Assembly: GCA_019459145.1 (NCBI GenBank)
Contig: JAIBEK010000063.1
Location: forward strand, 53,111 to 117,110
DNA: 64,000 bases
Reading direction: 5' to 3'
DNA from: Arenimonas sp.
GTDB taxonomy: Bacteria; Pseudomonadota; Alphaproteobacteria; Rhizobiales; Rhizobiaceae
Position numbers and translations under genes: made by a program. Under the pieces are notes generated by a model, which saw only the letters and a program-made list of their open reading frames with translations, made no database searches and had not been told where the DNA came from. Below, piece after piece: positions 48,510 to 56,243 of this stretch; position 1 is the first letter of the stretch; every line of letters begins with the position of its first letter.

Positions 48510-49027
48510 CATACGCCTATAAAGAACTCGACGTCCGGCCGATCCTGCGCAATGGCGGTGAACCTTTCCAGGCGATCATGGAGGCCGTGCAGTCGCTCAA
48601 GCCCGGCGAGGGACTTCGCCTCATTGCCACATTCAAGCCCGAGCCCCTGTTTCGCGTCATGGGACAGCGCGGCTATTCGCACGAGGCCAATGAACTCGGT
48701 GGCGGCGAATGGGAGGTGCTGTTCACGCCCGAGGCGGGGGGGCCGGCCGATATCGCGGTCTCCGAAGGTGCGGTGTCGGCGGCGACATGGGCCGAACCTG
48801 TGTTCCATCTCGATTTGACCGACCTTGATCCGCCCGAACCGATGGCCCGCATTCTCGCCAGGGCGGAGCTCATGGACCCCGGTGAAGTGCTGTTCGCCGT
48901 TTTGTCGCGCGAGCCGGTGTTCCTCATGCCGGAACTTGAAAAGCGTGGCCACCAGTGGGTGGGCAATTACGACGAGGCCGGAACCGCCTACCGCATGCTG
49001 ATCCGCATCGGCGAGACGCAGGAGTGA
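48506..49027 (+). CDS. Tandem DUF2249 domain protein
   Basis: The 173-residue protein has two DUF2249 copies. The first is ELDVRPILRNGGEPFQAIMEAVQSLKPGEGLRLIATFKPEPLFRVM, and the second is HLDLTDLDPPEPMARILARAELMDPGEVLFAVLSREPVFLMPELE. It lacks the Cys-rich tail of the first DUF2249 protein. It is translationally coupled to the membrane protein gene, which suggests a complex. Confidence 0.82.
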   Translation: MTYAYKELDVRPILRNGGEPFQAIMEAVQSLKPGEGLRLIATFKPEPLFRVMGQRGYSHEANELGGGEWEVLFTPEAGGPADIAVSEGAVSAATWAEPVFHLDLTDLDPPEPMARILARAELMDPGEVLFAVLSREPVFLMPELEKRGHQWVGNYDEAGTAYRMLIRIGETQE

Positions 49028-49031
49028 GGCG

Positions 49032-49352
49032 ATGGAGATCGACAGCCTGTCGGGGCTTGCGGCTGAAATCGTTGCGGCACTCACGGCGATCACGGATCCG
49101 GAGATCGGCGGCAATATCGTCGAGCTCGGCCTGATCTACGACGTGGCCGTCGATGCGGATGGGACGGCACGTATCGTCATGACGACCACGTCGCGGGGCT
49201 GCCCCGCCGCCAGCTTCTTGCAGCAGGCCGTGCAGGACGCCGTCGAGGCGGTCGCCGGGGTGAGCGCGGCGGCCGTCGAACTGACCTACGAACCGCGCTG
49301 GACGCCCGACCTTATCCGCTCGGGTGTCTTTCCGATCGCCGCGCGACACTGA
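49032..49352 (+). CDS. DUF59/MIP18-type metal-sulfur cluster protein
   Basis: The 106-residue protein begins near IVAALTAITDPEIGGNIVELGLIYDV, the DUF59 signature, and keeps the single cysteine in TSRGCPAASFL. DUF59 proteins (PaaD, SufT, MIP18) help assemble Fe-S or metal clusters. It starts 4 bp after the tandem DUF2249 gene. The target is probably a metalloprotein of this operon or the nearby reductases; that is inference. Confidence 0.85.
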   Translation: MEIDSLSGLAAEIVAALTAITDPEIGGNIVELGLIYDVAVDADGTARIVMTTTSRGCPAASFLQQAVQDAVEAVAGVSAAAVELTYEPRWTPDLIRSGVFPIAARH

Positions 49353-49423
49353 ATGCCCGTTCCTGATCCGTCTTCATCGTCGATAGGCCGGGTGCGCGCA
49401 GCCCCGGGCCGCATCATGGGCAG

Positions 49424-50635
49424 TCAACCGATCGCGACGCGCCGGACGCGTGCGAGCATCGGCCCGTATTCGTAGACGAACAATGCGAAAGCGGCGATCC
49501 AGAACAGGCCGGCAGCCGTTAAGAGCTCCGTCCTGTAGCCCGGCAGGAGGTCGGCGGCGGGGCGCAGCAGTGCGGCCAGCAGGATCGCCACATAGGACAG
49601 CGTCGTCATGGGCGAGGCCGCCAGCACGCGGCCGGTATGGCCCCTTGTCGCGCGGGCCATCACCGCCAGCATCATGGTTGCCATCGCGCCGACCGTCAGC
49701 ACGTGCAGCACCGCAGTGTCGGCCAGATAGCCTTGCGTACCGAGGGCGATGGCGAGCAGCCCCAAAGGAATGAAGGCATAGGCGAGATGAAGGACGAAGA
49801 GCAGTTTTTCCGTGAAGACGGCGTGGCCTCGCCAGCGCACCAGGCGCGCCACGTGCAGGCAAAAGGCGGAAAGGGCGATCAGGCCCGTCAGGCGGTTCTC
49901 CGGCAAGAGCGTCCAGCCGCCCAGCGCCACGGCTCCGCCGGCGATCGCCACGGTGTCGAAGGTGTTGAAGGGGATGGGAAAGCGCTTTTCCCCGCGCTGG
50001 TTCAGCCAGTTGCGTGAGAAACTGGGAATGATGCGGCCGCCCATGATCATGATCAGGACGACATAGGCCGATACTGCCAGTCTCTGGGCGAGGCCGCCGT
50101 GTTCGCCGGTCAGTGTCGCCAGATGAAAGCCGATATTGGCGGCGGACAGGAAGGCCAACACCACGAGAACCTTGAGATCCTTCCATTTGCGCCCCGCGAC
50201 GATTTCGCGGGCGAATATGAGCAACAGCGCTGGCAGGAACAGACCGTCCAGGACGGCGGCAGCCCCGATGCCGATCAGGTCGGGTTGCAGAAGGACGATG
50301 CGGCCAACGACCCACAGGCCGAACAGAGCCATCAGAGGGCGTCCGGCCACCGGCAACCGGCCCGTCCAGTTCGGTACGGAGGTCAGAAGAAAGCCGGCTA
50401 CCACCGCGGGGGCAAAACCGAACAGCATTTCGTGGGCATGCCAGTGGGCGGCGCCATAGGAGCCGCCGACCGGCAGACCCGCAGTGAGGGCCAGGATCCA
50501 CAAAGCCATCGCCACGATCGCCATCAGTGCGGCGCCGAGAAAGAACGGTCGGAAGCCATAGGAGAAGAGGACCGGGCCGGTCGTTGCCAGGCCGCGCGGG
50601 ATGCCGCCGCTGCGTCGTTTTTGTGGACCGGGCAT
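49424..50635 (-). CDS. nnrS: NnrS-family heme-copper membrane protein
   Basis: The 403-residue membrane protein has about 12 helices and the NnrS hallmark AAHWHAHEMLFGFAPAVVAGFLLTSVPNWTG. NnrS proteins bind heme and protect against NO stress. ATG 50635 (MPGPQKRR) is preferred; the frame continues upstream without a sensible N-terminus. It is read divergently from nirK, with two FNR-type boxes in its upstream region. Confidence 0.93.
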   Translation of the reverse strand: MPGPQKRRSGGIPRGLATTGPVLFSYGFRPFFLGAALMAIVAMALWILALTAGLPVGGSYGAAHWHAHEMLFGFAPAVVAGFLLTSVPNWTGRLPVAGRPLMALFGLWVVGRIVLLQPDLIGIGAAAVLDGLFLPALLLIFAREIVAGRKWKDLKVLVVLAFLSAANIGFHLATLTGEHGGLAQRLAVSAYVVLIMIMGGRIIPSFSRNWLNQRGEKRFPIPFNTFDTVAIAGGAVALGGWTLLPENRLTGLIALSAFCLHVARLVRWRGHAVFTEKLLFVLHLAYAFIPLGLLAIALGTQGYLADTAVLHVLTVGAMATMMLAVMARATRGHTGRVLAASPMTTLSYVAILLAALLRPAADLLPGYRTELLTAAGLFWIAAFALFVYEYGPMLARVRRVAIG

Positions 50636-50654
50636 TGGGGGGATCTCCGTAGTT

Positions 50655-50668
50655 TTGATAAAGCGCAA
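50655..50668. promoter_or_regulatory. FNR/NnrR-type box, nnrS-proximal
   Basis: TTGATAAAGCGCAA fits TTG-N8-CAA but lies only 20 bp from the nnrS ATG, too close to activate nnrS from the usual -41 position. It may repress or modulate. Confidence 0.6.
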
Positions 50669-50699
50669 GCATTGATACGGTGCGATGCAGCAATTCTCT

Positions 50700-50713
50700 T
50701 TGATCACGCGCAA
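50700..50713. promoter_or_regulatory. FNR/NnrR-type box, nnrS activation
   Basis: TTGATCACGCGCAA fits TTG-N8-CAA. A class II site here predicts an nnrS start near 50665 with a 30-nt leader. Confidence 0.65.
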
Positions 50714-50801
50714 GCAAAACCTTGTTCTGTCAATATATTCAGCGTCTTCCAAGGCGCGATTTCTGCCAAAATGACGCAGGGGGGCCTGCGCCAAGGGAAG
50801 T

Positions 50802-50815
50802 TTGTGCTGGCACAA
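50802..50815. promoter_or_regulatory. FNR/NnrR-type box for nirK
   Basis: TTGTGCTGGCACAA is a fully symmetric site (arms TTGTG and CACAA). The predicted nirK start near 50850 leaves a leader of about 46 nt. It is the best palindrome of the nine boxes. Confidence 0.8.
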
Positions 50816-50895
50816 ATTGCGCAGTGCGGTGCGGGCGTAAAACCATTCTCGACCGGACGATATTCGCTCCGCTCTACTCTAAAGGAGATATTCCG

Positions 50896-52038
50896 ATGAC
50901 CGAGAAGTTTCAGGTAACTCGCCGCACGATACTGGCCGGTGCGGCCTTCGCCGGCGCTCTGGCGCCGATCGTCATGCCGACCGCAGCTCGCGCCGAAGGC
51001 GGGGACATCAAGACCAACGCCGCCGCGACCGCTGCCGACATCGCCAAGCTTCCCCGCGTCAAGGTCGACCTGGTAAAGCCTCCCTTCGTCCACGCCCATA
51101 CCCAGAAGGCCGAGGGCGGACCGAAGGTTGTCGAGTTCACCATGACCATCGAGGAAAAGAAGCTCATCGTCGACGATCAGGGAACCGAGGTTCACGCCAT
51201 GACCTTCGACGGTTCGGTCCCGGGACCGCTGATGGTTGTCCATGAAGGCGATTATGTCGAGCTGACGCTGATCAATCCGGAAACCAACACGCTGCAGCAC
51301 AATATCGACTTCCACTCCTCGACCGGTGCCCTGGGCGGCGGCGCGCTGACCATCGTCAATCCCGGCGAGAAGACCATCCTGCGGTTCAAGGCCACCAAGG
51401 CCGGCGTCTTCGTTTACCATTGCGCACCTCCCGGCATGGTTCCCTGGCACGTCACCTCGGGCATGAACGGCGCCATGATGGTTCTGCCGCGCGACGGCCT
51501 GAAGGATCACAAGGGCAACGAGCTTGTCTATGACAAGGTCTATTATGTCGGCGAGCAGGACTTCTATGTCCCCAAGGACGAGAAGGGCAATTTCAAGAAG
51601 TATGAAACGGCCGGCGACGCCTACCAGGACGTCCTGCAGGTCATGCGCACCCTGACCCCGAGCCATATCGTCTTCAACGGCGCGGTTGGCGCACTGACCG
51701 GCGAAAATGCGCTCAAGGCCGAGGTTGGTGACCGCGTGCTGATCGTCCATTCGCAGGCCAACCGCGACACCCGTCCGCACCTGATTGGCGGCCATGGCGA
51801 TTATGTCTGGGCCACCGGCAAGTTCCACAACCCGCCGGAAACCGACCAGGAAACCTGGTTCATTCCGGGTGGCGCTGCCGGGGCTGCCTATTACACCTTC
51901 CTGCAGCCGGGCATCTACGCCTATGTCAACCACAACCTGATCGAGGCCTTCGAACTCGGTGCCGCTGCCCACTTCGCCGTCACGGGCGACTGGAACGACG
52001 ATCTGATGACCTCGGTTCTCGCTCCCTCGGCCAGCTGA
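50896..52038 (+). CDS. nirK: Copper-containing nitrite reductase
   Basis: The 380-residue periplasmic enzyme reduces nitrite to NO. A twin-arginine signal ([16 protein letters not shown]) precedes the mature protein. Type 1 copper ligands are H135, C176, H185 and M190; type 2 ligands are H140, H175 and H346; the catalytic Asp and His are D138 and H295. Every one is in place and the spacing equals that of known NirK. AAAGGAG precedes ATG 50896. It is probably fed by the pseudoazurin encoded at 53942. Confidence 0.98.
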   Translation: MTEKFQVTRRTILAGAAFAGALAPIVMPTAARAEGGDIKTNAAATAADIAKLPRVKVDLVKPPFVHAHTQKAEGGPKVVEFTMTIEEKKLIVDDQGTEVHAMTFDGSVPGPLMVVHEGDYVELTLINPETNTLQHNIDFHSSTGALGGGALTIVNPGEKTILRFKATKAGVFVYHCAPPGMVPWHVTSGMNGAMMVLPRDGLKDHKGNELVYDKVYYVGEQDFYVPKDEKGNFKKYETAGDAYQDVLQVMRTLTPSHIVFNGAVGALTGENALKAEVGDRVLIVHSQANRDTRPHLIGGHGDYVWATGKFHNPPETDQETWFIPGGAAGAAYYTFLQPGIYAYVNHNLIEAFELGAAAHFAVTGDWNDDLMTSVLAPSAS

Positions 52039-52053
52039 TCGGCGAAAGCTCAA

Positions 52054-52084
52054 ACCCATGCCCGCGCGTTGTGCGGGCATGGGT
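52054..52084 (+). terminator. Strong hairpin between nirK and nirV
   Basis: ACCCATGCCCGC (52054-52065) and GCGGGCATGGGT (52073-52084) form a perfect 12-bp stem with a 7-nt loop, followed by CTCTTCC. It lies 15 bp after the nirK stop and would lower nirV expression or protect nirK mRNA. Confidence 0.7.
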
Positions 52085-52122
52085 CTCTTCCCAAGTCAAT
52101 CGACTGCCTCTGGAAGGTCGTC

Positions 52123-53019
52123 ATGTCCGCTCTCAGTTCATCCCATCTTTCGTCAAGTGCTTCAATCGCTCTTCCGGCCGTGCTGATGCTGGCTTTTGCC
52201 GGAGGGCTAGCCTTTCAAGCCGGGCTGTTCCGGCCGGCCACGACCGACATCCCGGTGCCCGCCACGATCCGCATCGAGCCGCACAGCTTCACCTATCGAC
52301 CCGCCGGCGAGTTCTACAAGAACGGCTTTGCCGTCGATGCGCCGAAGGTGGAGGTCAACCGGACGCGGTCGCTCGACATCATGAAATACCAGGTCACCAC
52401 CGCCGAGTACGATGCCTGCGTCGCCGAGGCGGCATGCCCCGCGCGCGAGGAGGAGACGGCGTCTTCGCTGGATCTCCCTGCCACCGGCATCAGCTATGAT
52501 GACGCCACCGCTTATGCCTTGTGGCTGAGCCGCCGTACCAATGCTGTCTGGACCCTGCCCAGCGACGAGGACCTCGCCTTCGCGGCCGGGTCGAAGTTTC
52601 CCGACGATGCCCTCGGGGTCGATCCCGACAGCAAGAACCCGGCGCTGCGCTGGCTGGCCGACTACCAGCGGGAGGCCTCGCGCAAGGCGTCCCGCGATCC
52701 GACGCCGCAGTCCCTCGGGCGCTTCGGCGAGGGCGAATACGGTCTTGCCGATTTCGCCGGCAACGTCTGGGAATGGACGACGACGTGCAACCGCAAGGTC
52801 ACGCTCGCGGAAGGCGGGGTGACGGCCGGCGCCAGCGAAAGCTGCGGCATCTACATTGCGTCCGGCAAGCACCGCTCCCCGCTCAGTTCCTTCATCCGCG
52901 ACCCGAAAAGCGGCGGATGCTCGGTCGGCACGCCGCCGGACAATGTCGGTTTCAGGCTGGTCCGCGACAATACCTGGTATTCGAGGCTAGTTTTTACCTT
53001 TCGTCACGCGGCATCCTAG
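52123..53019 (+). CDS. nirV: NirV, formylglycine-generating-enzyme-like protein
   Basis: The 298-residue protein has an N-terminal membrane segment or signal (about 14-32) and a SUMF1/FGE-like domain with WLSRRTNAVWTLPSDEDLAFAAG and FGLADFAGNVWEWT-type GLADFAGNVWEWTTTC near residue 225. NirV commonly accompanies nirK; it is thought to help NirK maturation, but its reaction is not established. GGAAGG precedes ATG 52123. Confidence 0.9.
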   Translation: MSALSSSHLSSSASIALPAVLMLAFAGGLAFQAGLFRPATTDIPVPATIRIEPHSFTYRPAGEFYKNGFAVDAPKVEVNRTRSLDIMKYQVTTAEYDACVAEAACPAREEETASSLDLPATGISYDDATAYALWLSRRTNAVWTLPSDEDLAFAAGSKFPDDALGVDPDSKNPALRWLADYQREASRKASRDPTPQSLGRFGEGEYGLADFAGNVWEWTTTCNRKVTLAEGGVTAGASESCGIYIASGKHRSPLSSFIRDPKSGGCSVGTPPDNVGFRLVRDNTWYSRLVFTFRHAAS

Positions 53020-53064
53020 TCTAGAAGGGCAATTCAGTTTGTAGCCATGAATTGTTTGGTCCGC

Positions 53065-53082
53065 CGCCCGGCTTTCCGGGCG
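53065..53082. terminator. Hairpin between nirV and nnrR
   Basis: CGCCCGG (53065-53071) and CCGGGCG (53076-53082) form a perfect 7-bp stem with a CTTT loop. There is no T-run. It sits 46 bp after nirV and 30 bp before nnrR. Confidence 0.4.
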
Positions 53083-53111
53083 ACGGGCGCGCGCAGAAAG
53101 GAACAGCGGCG

Positions 53112-53813
53112 GTGAAGATCGATCGGACCGTCGTCAAGGCTCTTCCCCTGTTTGACCGGATGAGCGACGAGGATCTCGACAAGCTTCTCGGCCACGCCGC
53201 GGCGCGGCGGGTTCCGCAGGGCGAATCGGTTTTCGAGCAGGGTCAGCCAGCTGTCAGCTTCTATCTTCTGTTGCATGGACGCCTGAAGGTGACGCAGGTC
53301 ACCGAAGACGGCCAGCAGATCATCGTGCGGGTCGTGCATCCCGGTGATCTCTTCGGCTTTGCCAAGGCGCTTCAGCGCACCGACTATCCGGGAACGGCGA
53401 TCGCCGCGGCCGAAAGCCTGACGCTCGGCTGGCCGACCGATCTGTGGCCCAGTTTCGTCGAACACAATCCCCGACTTGCGGTGACGGCGATGCAGACCAT
53501 CGGGCAGAGGCTCGAGGAGGCGCATACGCGTATCCGCGAAATGTCGACCCAGGAGGTTGAACGGCGCGTGGCCCATGTGGTCCTGCGGCTGGCGCGCAAA
53601 GCCGGTCGCAAGGAGGAAGGCGGCATCCGGATCGACTTCCCCATTTCCCGCCAGGACATTGCCGAAATGACCGGGACGACACTGCATACCGTGTCGCGTA
53701 TTCTCAGCGCCTGGGAAGGCATCGGCCTCGTCGAAGGCGGGCGGCAGAAACTGCTCGTGCGCAATATCCCGGGCCTGACCGAGCTGGCCGATGGGCTCAG
53801 GGATCAATCGTGA
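53112..53813 (+). CDS. nnrR: Crp/Fnr-family NO-responsive regulator NnrR
   Basis: The 233-residue regulator has an N-terminal cyclic-nucleotide-type effector domain (FEQGQPAVSFYLLLHGRLKVTQV, then HPGDLFGFAKAL) and a C-terminal HTH (ISRQDIAEMTGTTLHTVSRILSAWE) of the Crp/Fnr class. It lacks the N-terminal Cys cluster of FNR, as expected for NnrR/DNR, which bind heme to sense NO. GTG 53112 was chosen with AAAGGAA upstream. It is the likely activator of the TTG-N8-CAA boxes around it. Confidence 0.9.
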   Translation: MKIDRTVVKALPLFDRMSDEDLDKLLGHAAARRVPQGESVFEQGQPAVSFYLLLHGRLKVTQVTEDGQQIIVRVVHPGDLFGFAKALQRTDYPGTAIAAAESLTLGWPTDLWPSFVEHNPRLAVTAMQTIGQRLEEAHTRIREMSTQEVERRVAHVVLRLARKAGRKEEGGIRIDFPISRQDIAEMTGTTLHTVSRILSAWEGIGLVEGGRQKLLVRNIPGLTELADGLRDQS

Positions 53814-53853
53814 GCCTGCGAATGAGAGTGTTTCGCAATTTGCGCTTTGTTAG

Positions 53854-53867
53854 TTGCGCAAGGTCAA
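53854..53867. promoter_or_regulatory. FNR/NnrR-type box for pseudoazurin
   Basis: TTGCGCAAGGTCAA fits TTG-N8-CAA. It predicts a start near 53902 and a 40-nt leader. A neighbouring CGCAATTTGCG palindrome (53834-53844) adds a possible second half-site. Confidence 0.6.
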
Positions 53868-53941
53868 AGAAGCCTCACCCTGAACGTCGTATCTCCTGTC
53901 CCAGCGGACCCGAAGGGTCCTGATTTCAAGGAGATAGAGAA

Positions 53942-54385
53942 ATGTCGATGATGTTGAAGCGCCTTGCCGCCGCCGCTGTCGTGCTTGCAACCTTTGCCGG
54001 TTCCGCCGCCGCTGCCGACCACGAAGTCCTGATGCTGAACAAGGGCAAGGACGGCGCCATGGTCTTCGAACCGGCCGGTGTGAAGATCGCCGCCGGCGAC
54101 ACCGTCACCTTCGTCCCGACCGACAAGGGTCACAATGCCGAGATCATCAAGGGTCTGCATCCGGAAGGTGCCGCGGAATTCAAGGGCAAGATGAACGAGA
54201 AGATCACCGTGACCTTCGACGTGCCGGGCGCCTATGGCGTGAAATGCGCGCCGCATGTGGGCATGGGCATGGTCGCGCTGGTGGTCGTCGGCGATGCGCC
54301 GGCCGACCTTGAGGCCTACAAGGGCGTCAAGGTGCCGAAGAAGGCTCAGGAACGTCTCGGCGCGGCCCTGGCCTCGCTCAAGTAA
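53942..54385 (+). CDS. paz: Pseudoazurin, blue copper electron carrier
   Basis: The 147-residue periplasmic cupredoxin has a signal peptide (cleavage near [10 protein letters not shown]). Type 1 copper ligands lie in TDKGHNAE (His) and [11 protein letters not shown] (Cys, His, Met). Pseudoazurin donates electrons to NirK and often to other denitrification enzymes. AAGGAG precedes ATG 53942; later in-frame ATGs at 53948 and 53951 are possible. A rho-independent terminator follows. Confidence 0.96.
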   Translation: MSMMLKRLAAAAVVLATFAGSAAAADHEVLMLNKGKDGAMVFEPAGVKIAAGDTVTFVPTDKGHNAEIIKGLHPEGAAEFKGKMNEKITVTFDVPGAYGVKCAPHVGMGMVALVVVGDAPADLEAYKGVKVPKKAQERLGAALASLK

Positions 54386-54406
54386 GGCTGCGTCAAACGC
54401 CTTTGC

Positions 54407-54439
54407 AAGCCCGTTTCGGTTCGCCGGAACGGGCTTTTT
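54407..54439 (+). terminator. Rho-independent terminator of pseudoazurin gene
   Basis: AAGCCCGTT (54407-54415) and AACGGGCTT (54428-54436) form a 9-bp stem, with inner TTCGG/CCGGA pairing, followed by TTTT. A classic terminator. Confidence 0.85.
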
Positions 54440-54534
54440 CATGCGGCCTTGCTCGGGCGGCGTAGGGTGGCGGAGATTGCGTGACCGTTGCTTTGCCTCT
54501 AGTCTGCGGTGTGAAGTACAAGCAGGGCAGACGC

Positions 54535-55134
54535 GTGAAAGCATGTATCGCCTACAGTTTGATCGCCGCCGGCCTGATGGTCTCGTCATCGGTCGCCGCG
54601 AGCGAATGGCAGCCGGTCGAGAAGGTCGAGAACTATTCCGTCACGGGCCGGAGCGGGCCGGAACTCTATCAATCGATCGGCGCCAGGGGGCCGAAGCTTG
54701 CCATCGGGGTTCGGTCGATCGCCCATACCAGCTTCGCACTGACGTGGAGCCGGAAATATGAAACCCGCGGTGATGCCTGTGTGCTGGCCAGCGCCAGGCC
54801 GAAGCTGATCATCACCTATGTTCTGCCAAAGGCGGCCCATGCCCTTCCAGCGCCGGTCAAGGCGAACTGGGACAGCTTCATTGCCGGCGTGACCGAGCAC
54901 GAACGTGTGCATGGCGATTACATCATCGAAATGGTGCGACAGATCGAGGCGGCGACTGTCGGATTAACGGTGCCCGGCGATCCCAAGTGCCGCAAGATCC
55001 GGGAAGAAATGACGAAACGGCTGGGCGCGCTTTCCAATGAGCAGCGCCGACGCAGCCGCGATTTCGACCGCGACGAACTCAATCCCGGCGGGAATGTGCA
55101 CACGCTGATCCTGCAATTGGTGAACGGTGGATAG
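54535..55134 (+). CDS. DUF922-type secreted protein with HExxH motif
   Basis: The 199-residue protein has a signal peptide (KACIAYSLIAAGLMVSSSVAAS) and a DUF922 domain with VTEHERVHGDYI, a zinc-protease-like HExxH pattern (H-E-R-V-H). It therefore looks like a periplasmic metallopeptidase-like protein; catalysis is unproven. GTG 54535 is preferred over GTG 54481, whose extra 18 residues lack signal character. It is probably not part of the denitrification regulon, as no box precedes it. Confidence 0.75.
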   Translation: MKACIAYSLIAAGLMVSSSVAASEWQPVEKVENYSVTGRSGPELYQSIGARGPKLAIGVRSIAHTSFALTWSRKYETRGDACVLASARPKLIITYVLPKAAHALPAPVKANWDSFIAGVTEHERVHGDYIIEMVRQIEAATVGLTVPGDPKCRKIREEMTKRLGALSNEQRRRSRDFDRDELNPGGNVHTLILQLVNGG

Positions 55135-55553
55135 CCGGGGCTCTCCGGTTCACATCGACAAGCCAAGTGGTTCCGTCGTGCAGTGGCGGGTCATTCGGGG
55201 CTGATGGAGGACAAGCCGTAGTTTTTCGGTGGGGACGTTGCGCAGGCCCGTACGCCTTTGCGCCACAATCTCTGGCAAAGCGTAAGTAAATTCTAACTTA
55301 AGGAGCCAGCAAAGTCATATGAAATATAGCTTATTTACAATAAGTTAGCCCTCGGCGTCGGCCGCCCGGCGAGCAACATCAGGACGGTCACCTCGGCAAT
55401 TGCGCGGCCCTCAAATCTGTGCAACAAACTAGGAGTGGTTGTGTTTGGGAGAGCCCGACCACGCTTGGGAGCGGAAATATTATCCATGGCATACGGGGCG
55501 GTTGGAGGCTGCTCCGCTGATGACAATCAGGAAGTATTTTTGGGAGGAAAGCC
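55135..55553. other. 419-bp intergenic region before the LuxR-type regulator
   Basis: No supported gene. An AT-rich stretch (about 55285-55348) holds CTAACTTA (55293) and TAAGTTAG (55341), a perfect inverted repeat with a 40-bp interval, and a nested CTTATT/AATAAG hairpin (55330-55344). It probably carries the promoter and operators of the regulator/FIST/kinase operon. A 9-codon frame at 55319 is too weakly placed to call. Confidence 0.5.
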
Positions 55554-56243
55554 ATGTCGCGGACCGAAATGTCCGACCACTTGCTTTCGATAAAATCGGC
55601 GTTGGTGATCGACGATCATCCGCTTTATTGCGATGCTCTCGCAACGACGATGGAGAGCATATTCAATACCCGACGGATTCGAACAGCGACTTCGCTGGGC
55701 GAGGCGCTGCAACAGTTGCGGATGCGCTTTTCGCCCGATCTGATCATGCTCGATCTGAATCTGCCGGATGCCTCCGGCTTGAGCGGTTTCCTGAAGATCA
55801 AGGAGCGCACGCCGGATATCCCGGTCATCGTCATTTCCGCGATCACGACGGAAGGCATTGTCCAATCGGTGCTTGCGGCCGGGGCGGCGGGCTTCATCCC
55901 CAAGGATACCGGACGCCAGACCTTCCAGGACGCGATGCGCGACATCTGGAACGGCAAGACCTATGTGCCGCCGGGCTTCACGCATCCGACGCGGGCGCAG
56001 GCCACCGACCGATCGGTGGAAACCATATCGCGCAAGATCGCCCATTTGTCGCAGCAGCAGACCCGCATTCTCAGCCTGATCTGCGAAGGCATGCCGAACA
56101 AGCTGATCGCCTATGAGATGCAATTGGCGGAAGCGACGGTCAAGGCGCATATCACCGCTCTGCTGCGCCGGCTTGGCGTACACAATCGCACGCAGGCGGC
56201 GATGCTGGTGCGAGAGGTCTCGATCCGCCACAGCCTGCAATGA
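55554..56243 (+). CDS. LuxR-family response regulator
   Basis: The 229-residue NarL-type regulator has a receiver domain (DDHP, phospho-acceptor D67 in IMLDLNLPDASG, then VVISAI and PKDTGRQTF) and a C-terminal LuxR HTH (LSQQQTRILSLICEGMPNKLIAYEMQLAEATVKAHITALLRRL). GGAGGAAA precedes ATG 55554. It is coupled to the FIST gene by a 4-bp overlap, so it probably receives phosphate from the hybrid kinase two genes on. EraR/ExaE-like regulators of alcohol oxidation share this layout. Confidence 0.88.
   Translation: MSRTEMSDHLLSIKSALVIDDHPLYCDALATTMESIFNTRRIRTATSLGEALQQLRMRFSPDLIMLDLNLPDASGLSGFLKIKERTPDIPVIVISAITTEGIVQSVLAAGAAGFIPKDTGRQTFQDAMRDIWNGKTYVPPGFTHPTRAQATDRSVETISRKIAHLSQQQTRILSLICEGMPNKLIAYEMQLAEATVKAHITALLRRLGVHNRTQAAMLVREVSIRHSLQ

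Noticed and set aside
53846..53862. A second FNR box TTGTTAGTTGCGCAA upstream of pseudoazurin
   Set aside because: The half-sites are nine rather than eight bases apart; the TTGCGCAAGGTCAA site at 53854-53867 has the right spacing.
55319..55348. A 9-codon leader-peptide frame (ATGAAATATAGC...TAG)
   Set aside because: The nearest AAGGAG is about 13 nt away and there is no following attenuator or amino acid bias.
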